A stretch of DNA of 63,472 nucleotides from an uncultured Clostridia bacterium (GTDB taxonomy: Bacteria; Bacillota; Clostridia; Oscillospirales; Oscillospiraceae), in the NCBI GenBank assembly GCA_947649615.1, contig CANSSG010000014.1, forward strand, positions 1 to 63,472. Reading direction: 5' to 3'. This document shows, piece by piece, positions 24,683 to 32,217 of this stretch (position 1 is the stretch's first letter; each line of letters begins with the position of its first letter). Below the pieces are notes generated by a model. That model did not search any database and was not told where the DNA came from. It worked only from the letters and a program-made list of their open reading frames with translations. Made by a program: the position numbers and the translations under genes.

Positions 24683-25840
24683 ATGCCATTGGTTCCTATG
24701 AGAGCTATCCTGGATGCTACCGAGAAGTACAACTACGCCCAGGGCGCGTTCAATGTCAACGCCGTCTGCCAGGCCAAGGCCGTCATCGAGGTCCATGAGA
24801 TGTTCCGTTCCGCCGCGATCTTGCAGGGGGCGGATTTGGCCAACGCTTTCATGGGCGGGCGCACCGATTTCGCCAACGGCACCCTGGAGGATAAGAAAAA
24901 AGGCGCGCTGAATATTGCCAACGCCGTCAAAAAGTATGCCGAGACCAGCCCGGTTCCCGTGGCGCTGCATTTGGACCACGGGAAGAATCTGGATTCCTGC
25001 ATCGCCGCTATTGCGGGGGGATATACCTCCGTCATGATCGACGGTTCCTCCCTGCCCTTTGACCAGAATGTGGAGCTGACCCGTGAGGTGGTCAAATACG
25101 CCCATGAGCGGGGCGTCACCGTGGAGGGGGAACTGGGCGTCCTGGCCGGGGTGGAAGACCACGTCTTCGCCGCTAATTCGACCTACACCAACCCTATGGA
25201 CGCGGTGAAGTTCTTCCGCCAGACCGGCGTGGACGCGCTGGCTATCAGCTACGGCACCAAGCATGGGGCCAACAAGGGGAAGGATACCATCATCCGCAAG
25301 GAAATTGCTATTGCGACCAAGGAGTGCATGATGCACGAGGGGATCGAGGGGACACTTGTCAGCCACGGGTCTTCTACCGTACCCCAGTACATCGTCTCTG
25401 AGATCAATGCCTTGGGCGGCGATATTCATGATGCTTACGGCATTAAGAAGGAGCAGCTTAAGGAGGTCTCCAAGCTGGGCATCCGCAAGATCAATGTGGA
25501 TACCGACATCCGGCTGGCGGTGACCCGCAACCTGCGGGAGCTGTTCAAAAATGAGCCAGAACTGCGGGAAAAGACCTCCATCAGCGCGATTTACCAATTG
25601 CTGCTGGCAAATCCTTCCGCCTTCGACCCCAGGGTGTTCCTGCCGCCTGTTATGGATACCGTTATGTATGGCAATGTACCTGATGAGGACATCGGCTGCA
25701 TCGTGGACTGTATTGAGCGGGGCGTGAAGGAAGTGGTCGGAACCCTCATTGTGGAGTTCGACAGCGTGGGGAAGGCTCCGCTGATTGAAGCCGTCAGCCT
25801 GGACGAGATGGCGGAGCGGTACAGAAAGAAGGGCATCTGA
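24683..25840 (+). CDS. Class II fructose-bisphosphate aldolase family protein
   Basis: A 385-residue metal-dependent aldolase. Zinc and substrate motifs are VALHLDHGKNLDSC, TVEGELGVLAGVEDHV, ISYGTKHGANKG, LVSHGSSTVP and IRKINVDTDIR. It is longer than the usual form of about 285-310 residues, mainly through a C-terminal extension. Family members cleave fructose-1,6-bisphosphate, tagatose-1,6-bisphosphate or sedoheptulose-1,7-bisphosphate to DHAP plus an aldehyde. The start at 24683 follows GGAGG; the ATG at 24668 overlaps that site. It heads an operon with PPi-type PFK and TPI, which would make and process its substrate and product. Confidence 0.9.
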   Translation: MPLVPMRAILDATEKYNYAQGAFNVNAVCQAKAVIEVHEMFRSAAILQGADLANAFMGGRTDFANGTLEDKKKGALNIANAVKKYAETSPVPVALHLDHGKNLDSCIAAIAGGYTSVMIDGSSLPFDQNVELTREVVKYAHERGVTVEGELGVLAGVEDHVFAANSTYTNPMDAVKFFRQTGVDALAISYGTKHGANKGKDTIIRKEIAIATKECMMHEGIEGTLVSHGSSTVPQYIVSEINALGGDIHDAYGIKKEQLKEVSKLGIRKINVDTDIRLAVTRNLRELFKNEPELREKTSISAIYQLLLANPSAFDPRVFLPPVMDTVMYGNVPDEDIGCIVDCIERGVKEVVGTLIVEFDSVGKAPLIEAVSLDEMAERYRKKGI

Positions 25841-27003
25841 TGGGTAAAAAAATTCTCGTCGCCCACGGCGGCGGGCCTACAGCGGTGATCAACTGCTCTT
25901 TGCAGGGGGTGGTGGAGGCCGCGAGGGCTTCTGGGAAGGTGGATAAAATCTATGCCGCCCGGTTCGGCGCAGAGGGGATCTTGAAGGGCGACCTGCTGGA
26001 TTTGACCAACGTCCCTGCGGAGACGATTGCCAAACTGCGCCATACGCCCGCTTCCGCCATCGGGTCCTGCCGGCGGAAGCTCTCGGAGGCGGATTATCCC
26101 ACCGTGCTGGAGACGCTGAAACGGTTTGAGATTGACTGCTTCTTCTACAACGGCGGCAACGATTCTATGGATACCTGCCATAAGGTCAACGAACTGGCGA
26201 AAAAGGAAGGGCTGGATTTGCGGGTTATCGGAATCCCAAAGACGATGGACAATGATTTGGATATTACCGACCACTGCCCCGGGTTTGGCTCCGCCGCGCG
26301 GTACGCGGCCCTCAGCGCCGCAGAACTGGCGCTGGACGCGTCGGGACTGCCCATCCATGTGGTGGTTCTGGAACTGATGGGCCGCAACGCCGGGTGGGTT
26401 ACCGCCGCCGCCGCCATGGCCGCTAGGCTTACGGACTGCGAGGTGCTGACATATCTGCCGGAAACGCCGGTGGACGAGGATAAGATGCTGGCCGGCATTG
26501 AGCGGCATTATGCGAAAGGCAGGGGCCTGCTGGTGGCGGTCAGCGAGGGGGTTCGCGGGCTGGATGGCAAGCCGCTGGCGGATACGGGCATGGTGGACGG
26601 CTTCGGCCATACGATCCCCGGAGGCGCCGCGCAGCATGTGGCGGATCAAATCATCCAAAAGCTGGGGATTAAGTCCCGGGCGGAAAAGCCGGGGCTGCTG
26701 GGACGGGCCAGCATTCCCTATGTCTCCATCCCGGACCGGGAGGAGGCGTACGCGGTGGGGAAATTTGCGCTGGAAGCCGCGCTGCGGGATGAGAGCGGTT
26801 ATATGGCGGCAATTGCCGCAGAGCGGTCCCCCGTGTACCGGAGCAGCCTGTTTTTGGCTCCCCTGGCGGATGTGGCGAACGTAGAGAAAAAATTCCCGGT
26901 GGAGTGGATCGTGGACGGCAACCAAATTGCAGAACCGTTTTTCCAGTACGCCCTGCCTCTGATGGGCGGGGATTTCCCGGAATACGCCCTGCTGAGAAAG
27001 TGA
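25840..27003 (+). CDS. Pyrophosphate-type phosphofructokinase
   Basis: A 387-residue PFK of the PPi-dependent group. Two diagnostic spots are GGNDSMDT (residues 105-112), with Asp in place of the ATP-type Gly, and IPKTMDND (132-139), with Lys in place of the ATP-type Ala/Gly. Further motifs are GFGSAARYA and VVVLELMGRNAGWVTAA. It reversibly phosphorylates fructose-6-phosphate; some clostridial enzymes also phosphorylate sedoheptulose-7-phosphate. Its ATG overlaps the aldolase stop as TGATG, so translation is coupled. The ATP-type paralogue is at 8.1 kb. Assignment of the phosphate donor is inferred from residues, not measured. Confidence 0.9.
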   Translation: MGKKILVAHGGGPTAVINCSLQGVVEAARASGKVDKIYAARFGAEGILKGDLLDLTNVPAETIAKLRHTPASAIGSCRRKLSEADYPTVLETLKRFEIDCFFYNGGNDSMDTCHKVNELAKKEGLDLRVIGIPKTMDNDLDITDHCPGFGSAARYAALSAAELALDASGLPIHVVVLELMGRNAGWVTAAAAMAARLTDCEVLTYLPETPVDEDKMLAGIERHYAKGRGLLVAVSEGVRGLDGKPLADTGMVDGFGHTIPGGAAQHVADQIIQKLGIKSRAEKPGLLGRASIPYVSIPDREEAYAVGKFALEAALRDESGYMAAIAAERSPVYRSSLFLAPLADVANVEKKFPVEWIVDGNQIAEPFFQYALPLMGGDFPEYALLRK

Positions 27004-27009
27004 GACGCT

Positions 27010-27846
27010 ATGAAACATATTTACTTGAACCTCAAACGCTTTGACGTGCCTGTGGAATTGGGCGGCGTGAACCGGCTGGCCCCTGTGAAGGACTGGGGGG
27101 CGGCGGTGGTGGGCGGCACCCAGGACGCGCTGAAAAAATACGACCCCGCTAAGGTGGAGTTCGTCCAGTACTTACCGGAAGCCCACCTTCTGGGCGCGGC
27201 TGCCGCGAAATCAGAGGGCAGCCCGGTGCAGCTTGGCAGCCAGGGGGTCTACCGGATGAATACCGCCGTGGGCGGGAATTTTGGGGCCTTTACAACCAAC
27301 CGGCCCGCTTCTATCGTGAAGGCTATGGGCTGCTCCTCGGCCTTGATCGGACACTGTGAGGAGAGGAACGATAAGAAGGGGATTCTGGCGGAAGCCGGGG
27401 CGGCGGATATGTCCGCCGTGAACCGTTTGCTCAATCAGGAGATCAAATGCGCCCAGGACGCAGGGCTGGCGGTTCTGTACTGCATCGGCGAGACCAGCGA
27501 GGAACAGCCGGAATGGGAGAAGGTGCTGGGCGAGCAGCTGGATGTGGGGCTGGACGGCGTGGATAAAAGCCGGGTGGTCATCGGCTATGAGCCGGTCTGG
27601 TCCATTGGACCCGGCAAGACGCCGGCGGGGAAGGACTACATTACGAAGATCGCCCGGTTTGTCAAGGAACGCACCGGCGGGATGGACGTGGTCTACGGCG
27701 GCGGACTGAAGGCTGATAACGCGGCGATGCTGGCGTCTATTGACGAGATTGACGGCGGGCTGATCGCGCTGACGCGCTTCCAGGGGGAGATCGGGTTCTA
27801 TCCCGATGAGTATCTGGAAATCATCCGGTTGTATTTAGGAGAATAA
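27010..27846 (+). CDS. tpiA: Triosephosphate isomerase homologue
   Basis: A 278-residue TIM-barrel protein. The catalytic set is kept: Asn7 and Lys9 (LNLKRF in place of the usual NWK), His115 in LIGHCEERN (usual GHSERR) and Glu194 in YEPVWSIGPG, with phosphate-binding YGGGLKADNAA. It is longer than common TPIs (about 250) and diverged around the first loops. It may interconvert DHAP and glyceraldehyde-3-phosphate, or an analogue, as the erythrulose-phosphate isomerases of this superfamily do. It starts 6 bp after PFK and ends directly against the LarA2 start. Confidence 0.85.
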   Translation: MKHIYLNLKRFDVPVELGGVNRLAPVKDWGAAVVGGTQDALKKYDPAKVEFVQYLPEAHLLGAAAAKSEGSPVQLGSQGVYRMNTAVGGNFGAFTTNRPASIVKAMGCSSALIGHCEERNDKKGILAEAGAADMSAVNRLLNQEIKCAQDAGLAVLYCIGETSEEQPEWEKVLGEQLDVGLDGVDKSRVVIGYEPVWSIGPGKTPAGKDYITKIARFVKERTGGMDVVYGGGLKADNAAMLASIDEIDGGLIALTRFQGEIGFYPDEYLEIIRLYLGE

Positions 27847-29334
27847 ATGATGAAGCTTGATTTTGAATACGGCCACGGCCTGATGAGCGCCGTGCTGCCG
27901 GACAGTACCGACGTGTTTATCCCGGGCGAGACCGTGGCGGACCCGCCCTGCCTGCCCCAGGATTGGGACAGCCTTTACAGCGCGACGCTGGACAGCATCC
28001 GCCATCCCACCGGCATGAAGCCCCTGAAGGAACTGGCCGGACCCGGCAAGAGCGTGGTTTTCGTCATCCCTGACATCGTTAAGGGCGGCTGTCAGGCAAC
28101 CAGCCACCGGAAGGTGGCCATCCGGGCCTGCCTGGATGAGCTGTATGCCGCGGGCGTGGAGAAGAAAGACATTTTGATGATGATATCCAACGGCCTGCAC
28201 CCCAGGGCTACCGTGCCGGAGATGAAGCAGATTCTAGGCGAAGAGCTGTTCGGCGAGTTCTATTATTCCGGCCAGCTTACCAGCCATGACAGCGAGGACC
28301 AGGCCCATATGGTGGACTTGGGCGTTACGCGGCGGGGGGACCCCGTGCTGATGAACAAGTATGTCTTTGACTGCGACATCCCCATCCTGATCGGACATAC
28401 CCAGGGGAATCCCTACGGCGGGTACTCCGGCGGCTATAAGCACTGCGCTACCGGCATCACCCATTGGCGCTCCATCGCCAGCCACCATGTACCCCAGGTG
28501 ATGCACCGGGCCGATTTTACCCCCGTGTCCGGGAAGAACCTGATGCGGACCAAGTTCGATGAGATCGGCATGTGGATGGAGGAGAAGATGGGACACCCCT
28601 TCTTCTGCTGCGACGCGGTGCTGGATACCTACTCCCGGCAGATCGCGGTTTTCTCCGGCTGCGCGGCGGAGATGATGCCCAAGAGCTGGGAGGTGGCCGA
28701 CAAGCGGACCTATGTGCCTTTTGCGGAGAAGAAATATGACGTGATGGTCTTTGGGATGCCCCAGGCCTTTCACTACGGCGACGGCATGGGAACCAACCCC
28801 ATCCAGATGATGCAGGCCCTCTCCGCGCAGGTCATCCGCCACAAGCGGGTGATGAAGGATAACTGCGTGATTATCTGTTCCTCTGCCTGCAACGGCTACT
28901 TCCACGATGAACGCTGGCCCTACCTGCGGGAGCTGTATGAACTGTTTCAGCACGATTACATGAATATCCTGCCGGATATGAACCGGTATGGCGAGTATTT
29001 TGCCACCAATGAGGAGTATATTCGGAAGTACCGCTTTGCCAACGCGTTTCATCCCTTCCACGGCTTTTCCATGATGAGTTGCGCCCACATCGCGGAGATG
29101 AACACATCCGCCATCTACATCGTGGGCGCCCAGGAGCCGGGCATTGCCCGGGGCATGGGGCTGAAGACCCGGGCCACCTTCGAGGAGGCCTTGGCCGATG
29201 CTATGAAGAAGTACGTAGGGCCAAACCCCAGCATCCTGGCCCTGCCCAAGACCTTCAAGGTGGGCGCGGTACACCTGTGCATGAAGGACGAGCCTTACGA
29301 CGGCACCAGCGGACACGGCGGCTGCGGCTGCTGA
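27847..29334 (+). CDS. Divergent LarA-family (DUF2088) protein (LarA2)
   Basis: A 495-residue LarA-family protein, about 80 residues longer than LarA1. It has GLHPRAT (His118, matching LarA His108), GYSGGYK (Lys198, matching the pincer-binding Lys184) and His214, 16 residues later (matching the nickel ligand His200). At the place of the second catalytic histidine (His174) it has Asn188; the nearest His is 4 residues further upstream (His184). The C-terminus ends GHGGCGC, a possible metal-binding tail. It may racemise, epimerise or perform other hydride chemistry on a hydroxyacid or sugar acid. Its ATG directly follows the TPI stop, and a transporter follows, so its substrate is probably what the transporter brings in or a product of it. 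Confidence 0.8.
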   Translation: MMKLDFEYGHGLMSAVLPDSTDVFIPGETVADPPCLPQDWDSLYSATLDSIRHPTGMKPLKELAGPGKSVVFVIPDIVKGGCQATSHRKVAIRACLDELYAAGVEKKDILMMISNGLHPRATVPEMKQILGEELFGEFYYSGQLTSHDSEDQAHMVDLGVTRRGDPVLMNKYVFDCDIPILIGHTQGNPYGGYSGGYKHCATGITHWRSIASHHVPQVMHRADFTPVSGKNLMRTKFDEIGMWMEEKMGHPFFCCDAVLDTYSRQIAVFSGCAAEMMPKSWEVADKRTYVPFAEKKYDVMVFGMPQAFHYGDGMGTNPIQMMQALSAQVIRHKRVMKDNCVIICSSACNGYFHDERWPYLRELYELFQHDYMNILPDMNRYGEYFATNEEYIRKYRFANAFHPFHGFSMMSCAHIAEMNTSAIYIVGAQEPGIARGMGLKTRATFEEALADAMKKYVGPNPSILALPKTFKVGAVHLCMKDEPYDGTSGHGGCGC

Positions 29335-29378
29335 GCGGCAGAAATCGGAGAAGAAATGAGAGTAAAGGATGGTGTCCA

Positions 29379-30185
29379 ATGAGCAGAAAACACAGGAGAG
29401 ATTTGACCCATGCGGAGAAAATGGCCGTGGCGTCCAACTGGATGTGGCTGGCGGTTTCCCTGGCGGTGGCGCTGCTGGTGTGGTTCGGCCTTTCCAAGGG
29501 GCAGAAAACGGGCCGCAGCTTTCCGTTTATCTATGCCGTGGCCGACGGCATGAAGACCATGATCGAGCGGGACGCGCTGTGGAGCGACTTCGCCAGCAGC
29601 ATGATCTCTGTGGCCATGGGCTTCGGCCTGGGCTTCGTCACTGCGCTGCCAATGGCGTTCCTTATGGCGTGGTACGCCCCGGTACGCCGGATCATTGAGC
29701 CGTGGATCAACTTTATCCGCAACATCCCCGCCCTGGCCTACGCGCCCCTGATTGTCATCATGCTGGGCGTGGGCCGCGCCCCCTCGGTGGTGCTGATTTG
29801 GATTTGTACGTTTATGACCATGTGCATTACCATTTTCCACGGCATCCGGAATATCGACAATACGCTGGTCAAGGCCGCCCGGGTCCTGGGGGCTAACGAC
29901 ATGGATATCTTTTTCCGGATCACCCTGCCCGCTACGGTGCCGTTTATTCTGACCGCCGTGCGGCTGGGGCTGAGCGCGGGCCTGACGACCCTGCTGGCGG
30001 CGGAGTCTACCGGCGCACAGGCGGGCCTGGGGATGCGGATCCGTACGCTCCAGACGACCTTCGAGACCAACGCGATGCTGGGGTACATCATTCTGATCGG
30101 AATCATCGGCACACTGCTCAACACCCTTGTGGACTTTATCGAAAGGAGGCTGACGTCATGGCAGGAGAAACGGGAAGAAGCGTGA
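29379..30185 (+). CDS. ABC permease, nitrate/sulfonate/taurine type
   Basis: A 268-residue permease with about six membrane segments and the cytoplasmic EAA loop LGANDMDIFFRITLPATVPFILTAVRLGLS, characteristic of the SsuC/TauC/NrtB class. It would carry a small anionic or amine compound across the membrane. AAAGGAT precedes the ATG at 29379; longer in-frame starts lie within the LarA2 gene. Its 3' end overlaps the ATPase gene by 28 bp. Confidence 0.9.
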   Translation: MSRKHRRDLTHAEKMAVASNWMWLAVSLAVALLVWFGLSKGQKTGRSFPFIYAVADGMKTMIERDALWSDFASSMISVAMGFGLGFVTALPMAFLMAWYAPVRRIIEPWINFIRNIPALAYAPLIVIMLGVGRAPSVVLIWICTFMTMCITIFHGIRNIDNTLVKAARVLGANDMDIFFRITLPATVPFILTAVRLGLSAGLTTLLAAESTGAQAGLGMRIRTLQTTFETNAMLGYIILIGIIGTLLNTLVDFIERRLTSWQEKREEA

Positions 30186-30970
30186 CCCCGGGCGAAAATG
30201 TGAAGATACAGATCAAGGACGTCAAAAAGGAATACCATGGCGACCATGGGACGACCGTAGCCTTGAACGGGGTCAACCTGGATATCATGGAAAACGAGTT
30301 CATCTGCGTGGTCGGCCCCTCCGGCTGCGGGAAGTCTACGCTGCTGAATGTGCTGGCCGGTCTCCATGAGGCCAGCAGCGGCGATTGCTATCTGGACGGC
30401 GAGCGCATCGTGGGTACGGATGTAAAGCGTGGCGTCGTTTTCCAGCAGTACGCCCTGTTCCCCTGGCAGACGGTGATCCAGAACGTGATGTTCGGGCCGC
30501 AGATGAGACGCCTGCCTAAGGCGGAGTGTGAAGCCATCGCCCGGAAATACATTAAAATGGTGGGGCTTGAGGATTTTGAAAATTCCTATCCGAAGGAGCT
30601 GTCCGGCGGTATGAAGCAGCGGGTGGCCATTGCCCGCGCCTACGCCAACAACCCGGAAGTCCTGCTGATGGACGAACCCTTCGGCGCGTTGGACGCCCAG
30701 ACCCGCGCCCAGCTTCAGACGGAGCTTCTCAAGACCTGGGAGGAGGAGCGGAAGACCTGCTTCTTCATCACCCATGACGTGGATGAGGCGGTGCTTTTGG
30801 CCCAGCGGGTGGTGATTATGTCCGCACGGCCGGGCCGGATCAAGCGGATCGTTGACATCGACATCCCCTACCCCCGGGACCAAGGCACCAAGAGCCAGCC
30901 GCGTTTTATGGAATTAAAGGCCGAGATTTGGAACGAAGTGTACCAGGAGTACTTGGAGGTACGGAAGTAG
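30158..30970 (+). CDS. ABC transporter ATPase, nitrate/sulfonate/taurine type
   Basis: A 270-residue ATPase. Walker A is GPSGCGKST, the Q-loop FQQYALFPW, the signature LSGGMKQRVAIARA, Walker B LLMDEPFGALD and the switch His in ITHDVDEA. FQQYALFPW and the C-terminal extension are typical of SsuB/TauB. It energises the overlapping permease. Confidence 0.94.
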   Translation: MAGETGRSVTPGENVKIQIKDVKKEYHGDHGTTVALNGVNLDIMENEFICVVGPSGCGKSTLLNVLAGLHEASSGDCYLDGERIVGTDVKRGVVFQQYALFPWQTVIQNVMFGPQMRRLPKAECEAIARKYIKMVGLEDFENSYPKELSGGMKQRVAIARAYANNPEVLLMDEPFGALDAQTRAQLQTELLKTWEEERKTCFFITHDVDEAVLLAQRVVIMSARPGRIKRIVDIDIPYPRDQGTKSQPRFMELKAEIWNEVYQEYLEVRK

Positions 30971-31055
30971 GCCGCAGCAATTTTTGGTTCAGGAGGGCGG
31001 TTCCGCTCTTTTGATACAGCGTACAAATTATTTGGAAATTATGGAGGAAAATGAA

Positions 31056-32132
31056 ATGAAGAAACTGACAGCCCTGTTGCTGGCGCTCGTCATGACCCTG
31101 GCCCTGGCGGCCTGCGGCGGCGATAACAAAGCCGGCGGCAATCCCCCCGCCGATCCCCCGAAGACCGACGCTCCTACTGAGCAGGAGAAGAAGGACGAAG
31201 AGCCTGCCGAGCCTGCCGGTCCCGAACCCATTACCCTGCGCATCGGCTATATGCCCAACTACGCTTCCCTGTGGGGCGTACTGTCCGCTATTGAGCAGGG
31301 CTGCTTCGCCGAGGAGGGCATTACCATTGAACTGACGGAGTTCCCTGACGGACCCTCTGAGATCGCCGCTATGGAAGGCGGCTCCATCGACCTGGCCTAC
31401 ATCGGCAAGGGCGCGCACCGCCTTTGCATCCTGGGCAGCGCCGTGATCTTTGCGCCCAGCTCCGTCCATACCGTTGATAAGGTCGTCGTTATGCCGGAGA
31501 GCGGCATTCAGTCTGTTGAAGACCTGGCCGGGAAGACCATTGCCTTTAACTCCGGGTCTTCCTCCGAATCCACCTTTAACAACGCGCTTGCCGTGGCCGG
31601 CATCACCCGGGACGATGTGACGGCTATGGATTTGGGCATCGACAATATCGTAGCGGCCGCCGTGTCCGGCTCCATTGACGCTGCTGTGTGCTGGAATCCC
31701 TATTCCGGCCAGATTCTCCAGCAGGTGGAAGGCTCCTATGAGATCGAGTTTGCCGACGGCTCCACGAACATCTCCAGTTGGATTTGCCTGCCTGGGTACG
31801 CCGAGGAGAACCATGACGTTCTGGTCCGGTTCAGCCGCGCGCTCTACAAGGGCATGGATTGGGGTTCCCAGACCGGCAACTACGAAGCGGTGGCCCAGTA
31901 CTGTGCGACCCAGACCAAGACTGGCCTGGACGCCAACCTGCTTCAGGTGGGTGACGCCCATTGGTTCAACATTGCCGATTTGAAGGCCGGCGTGGCGGAT
32001 GGCACCCTTAAGGGCTATTATGAGGGAATGCAGAACGATATGGTGAAGACCGAGAACATTAAGCCCGAGGAAGCCAAGGAAGATGTGGGCGAGTTCGTTC
32101 TGTTCGACGTGATTGAGGAAGCTCTGAAGTAA
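31056..32132 (+). CDS. Substrate-binding lipoprotein, SsuA/TauA type
   Basis: A 358-residue lipoprotein with signal sequence and lipobox ALAAC (Cys20), followed by a Pro/Asp/Glu-rich tether (residues 25-60). The binding fold has LRIGYMPNYASLWGVLSAIEQGCFAEEG, EIAAMEGGSIDLAYIGKGAH and LAGKTIAFNSGSSSE, the layout of sulfonate, taurine, nitrate and thiamine-precursor binding proteins. The start at 31056 has GGAGGAAA upstream. Last gene of the operon, closed by a terminator at 32168-32205. The ligand is not readable. Confidence 0.9.
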   Translation: MKKLTALLLALVMTLALAACGGDNKAGGNPPADPPKTDAPTEQEKKDEEPAEPAGPEPITLRIGYMPNYASLWGVLSAIEQGCFAEEGITIELTEFPDGPSEIAAMEGGSIDLAYIGKGAHRLCILGSAVIFAPSSVHTVDKVVVMPESGIQSVEDLAGKTIAFNSGSSSESTFNNALAVAGITRDDVTAMDLGIDNIVAAAVSGSIDAAVCWNPYSGQILQQVEGSYEIEFADGSTNISSWICLPGYAEENHDVLVRFSRALYKGMDWGSQTGNYEAVAQYCATQTKTGLDANLLQVGDAHWFNIADLKAGVADGTLKGYYEGMQNDMVKTENIKPEEAKEDVGEFVLFDVIEEALK

Positions 32133-32167
32133 GAAACGTCTCCGCTCCCGTGGAAAAGGAGTGGAAT

Positions 32168-32205
32168 GGGTCCGGTGGAGCATGGTTCCATCGGACCCGC
32201 TTTTT
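32168..32205 (+). terminator. Terminator closing the aldolase-transporter operon
   Basis: GGGTCCGGTGGA pairs with TCCATCGGACCC (one wobble), followed by GC and five T residues. It overlaps any upstream start of the DUF4838 gene, which argues for the start at 32218. Confidence 0.85.
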
Positions 32206-32217
32206 AAGAGGAGGGGA

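Noticed and set aside
23110-24732. A 540-codon frame opposite acsB
   Set aside because: Antisense shadow; acsB carries all A-cluster residues and its own signals.
32161-32217. Upstream GTG/ATG starts for the DUF4838 protein
   Set aside because: They lie before or within the terminator hairpin at 32168-32205; the ATG at 32218 has AGGAGGGG next to it.
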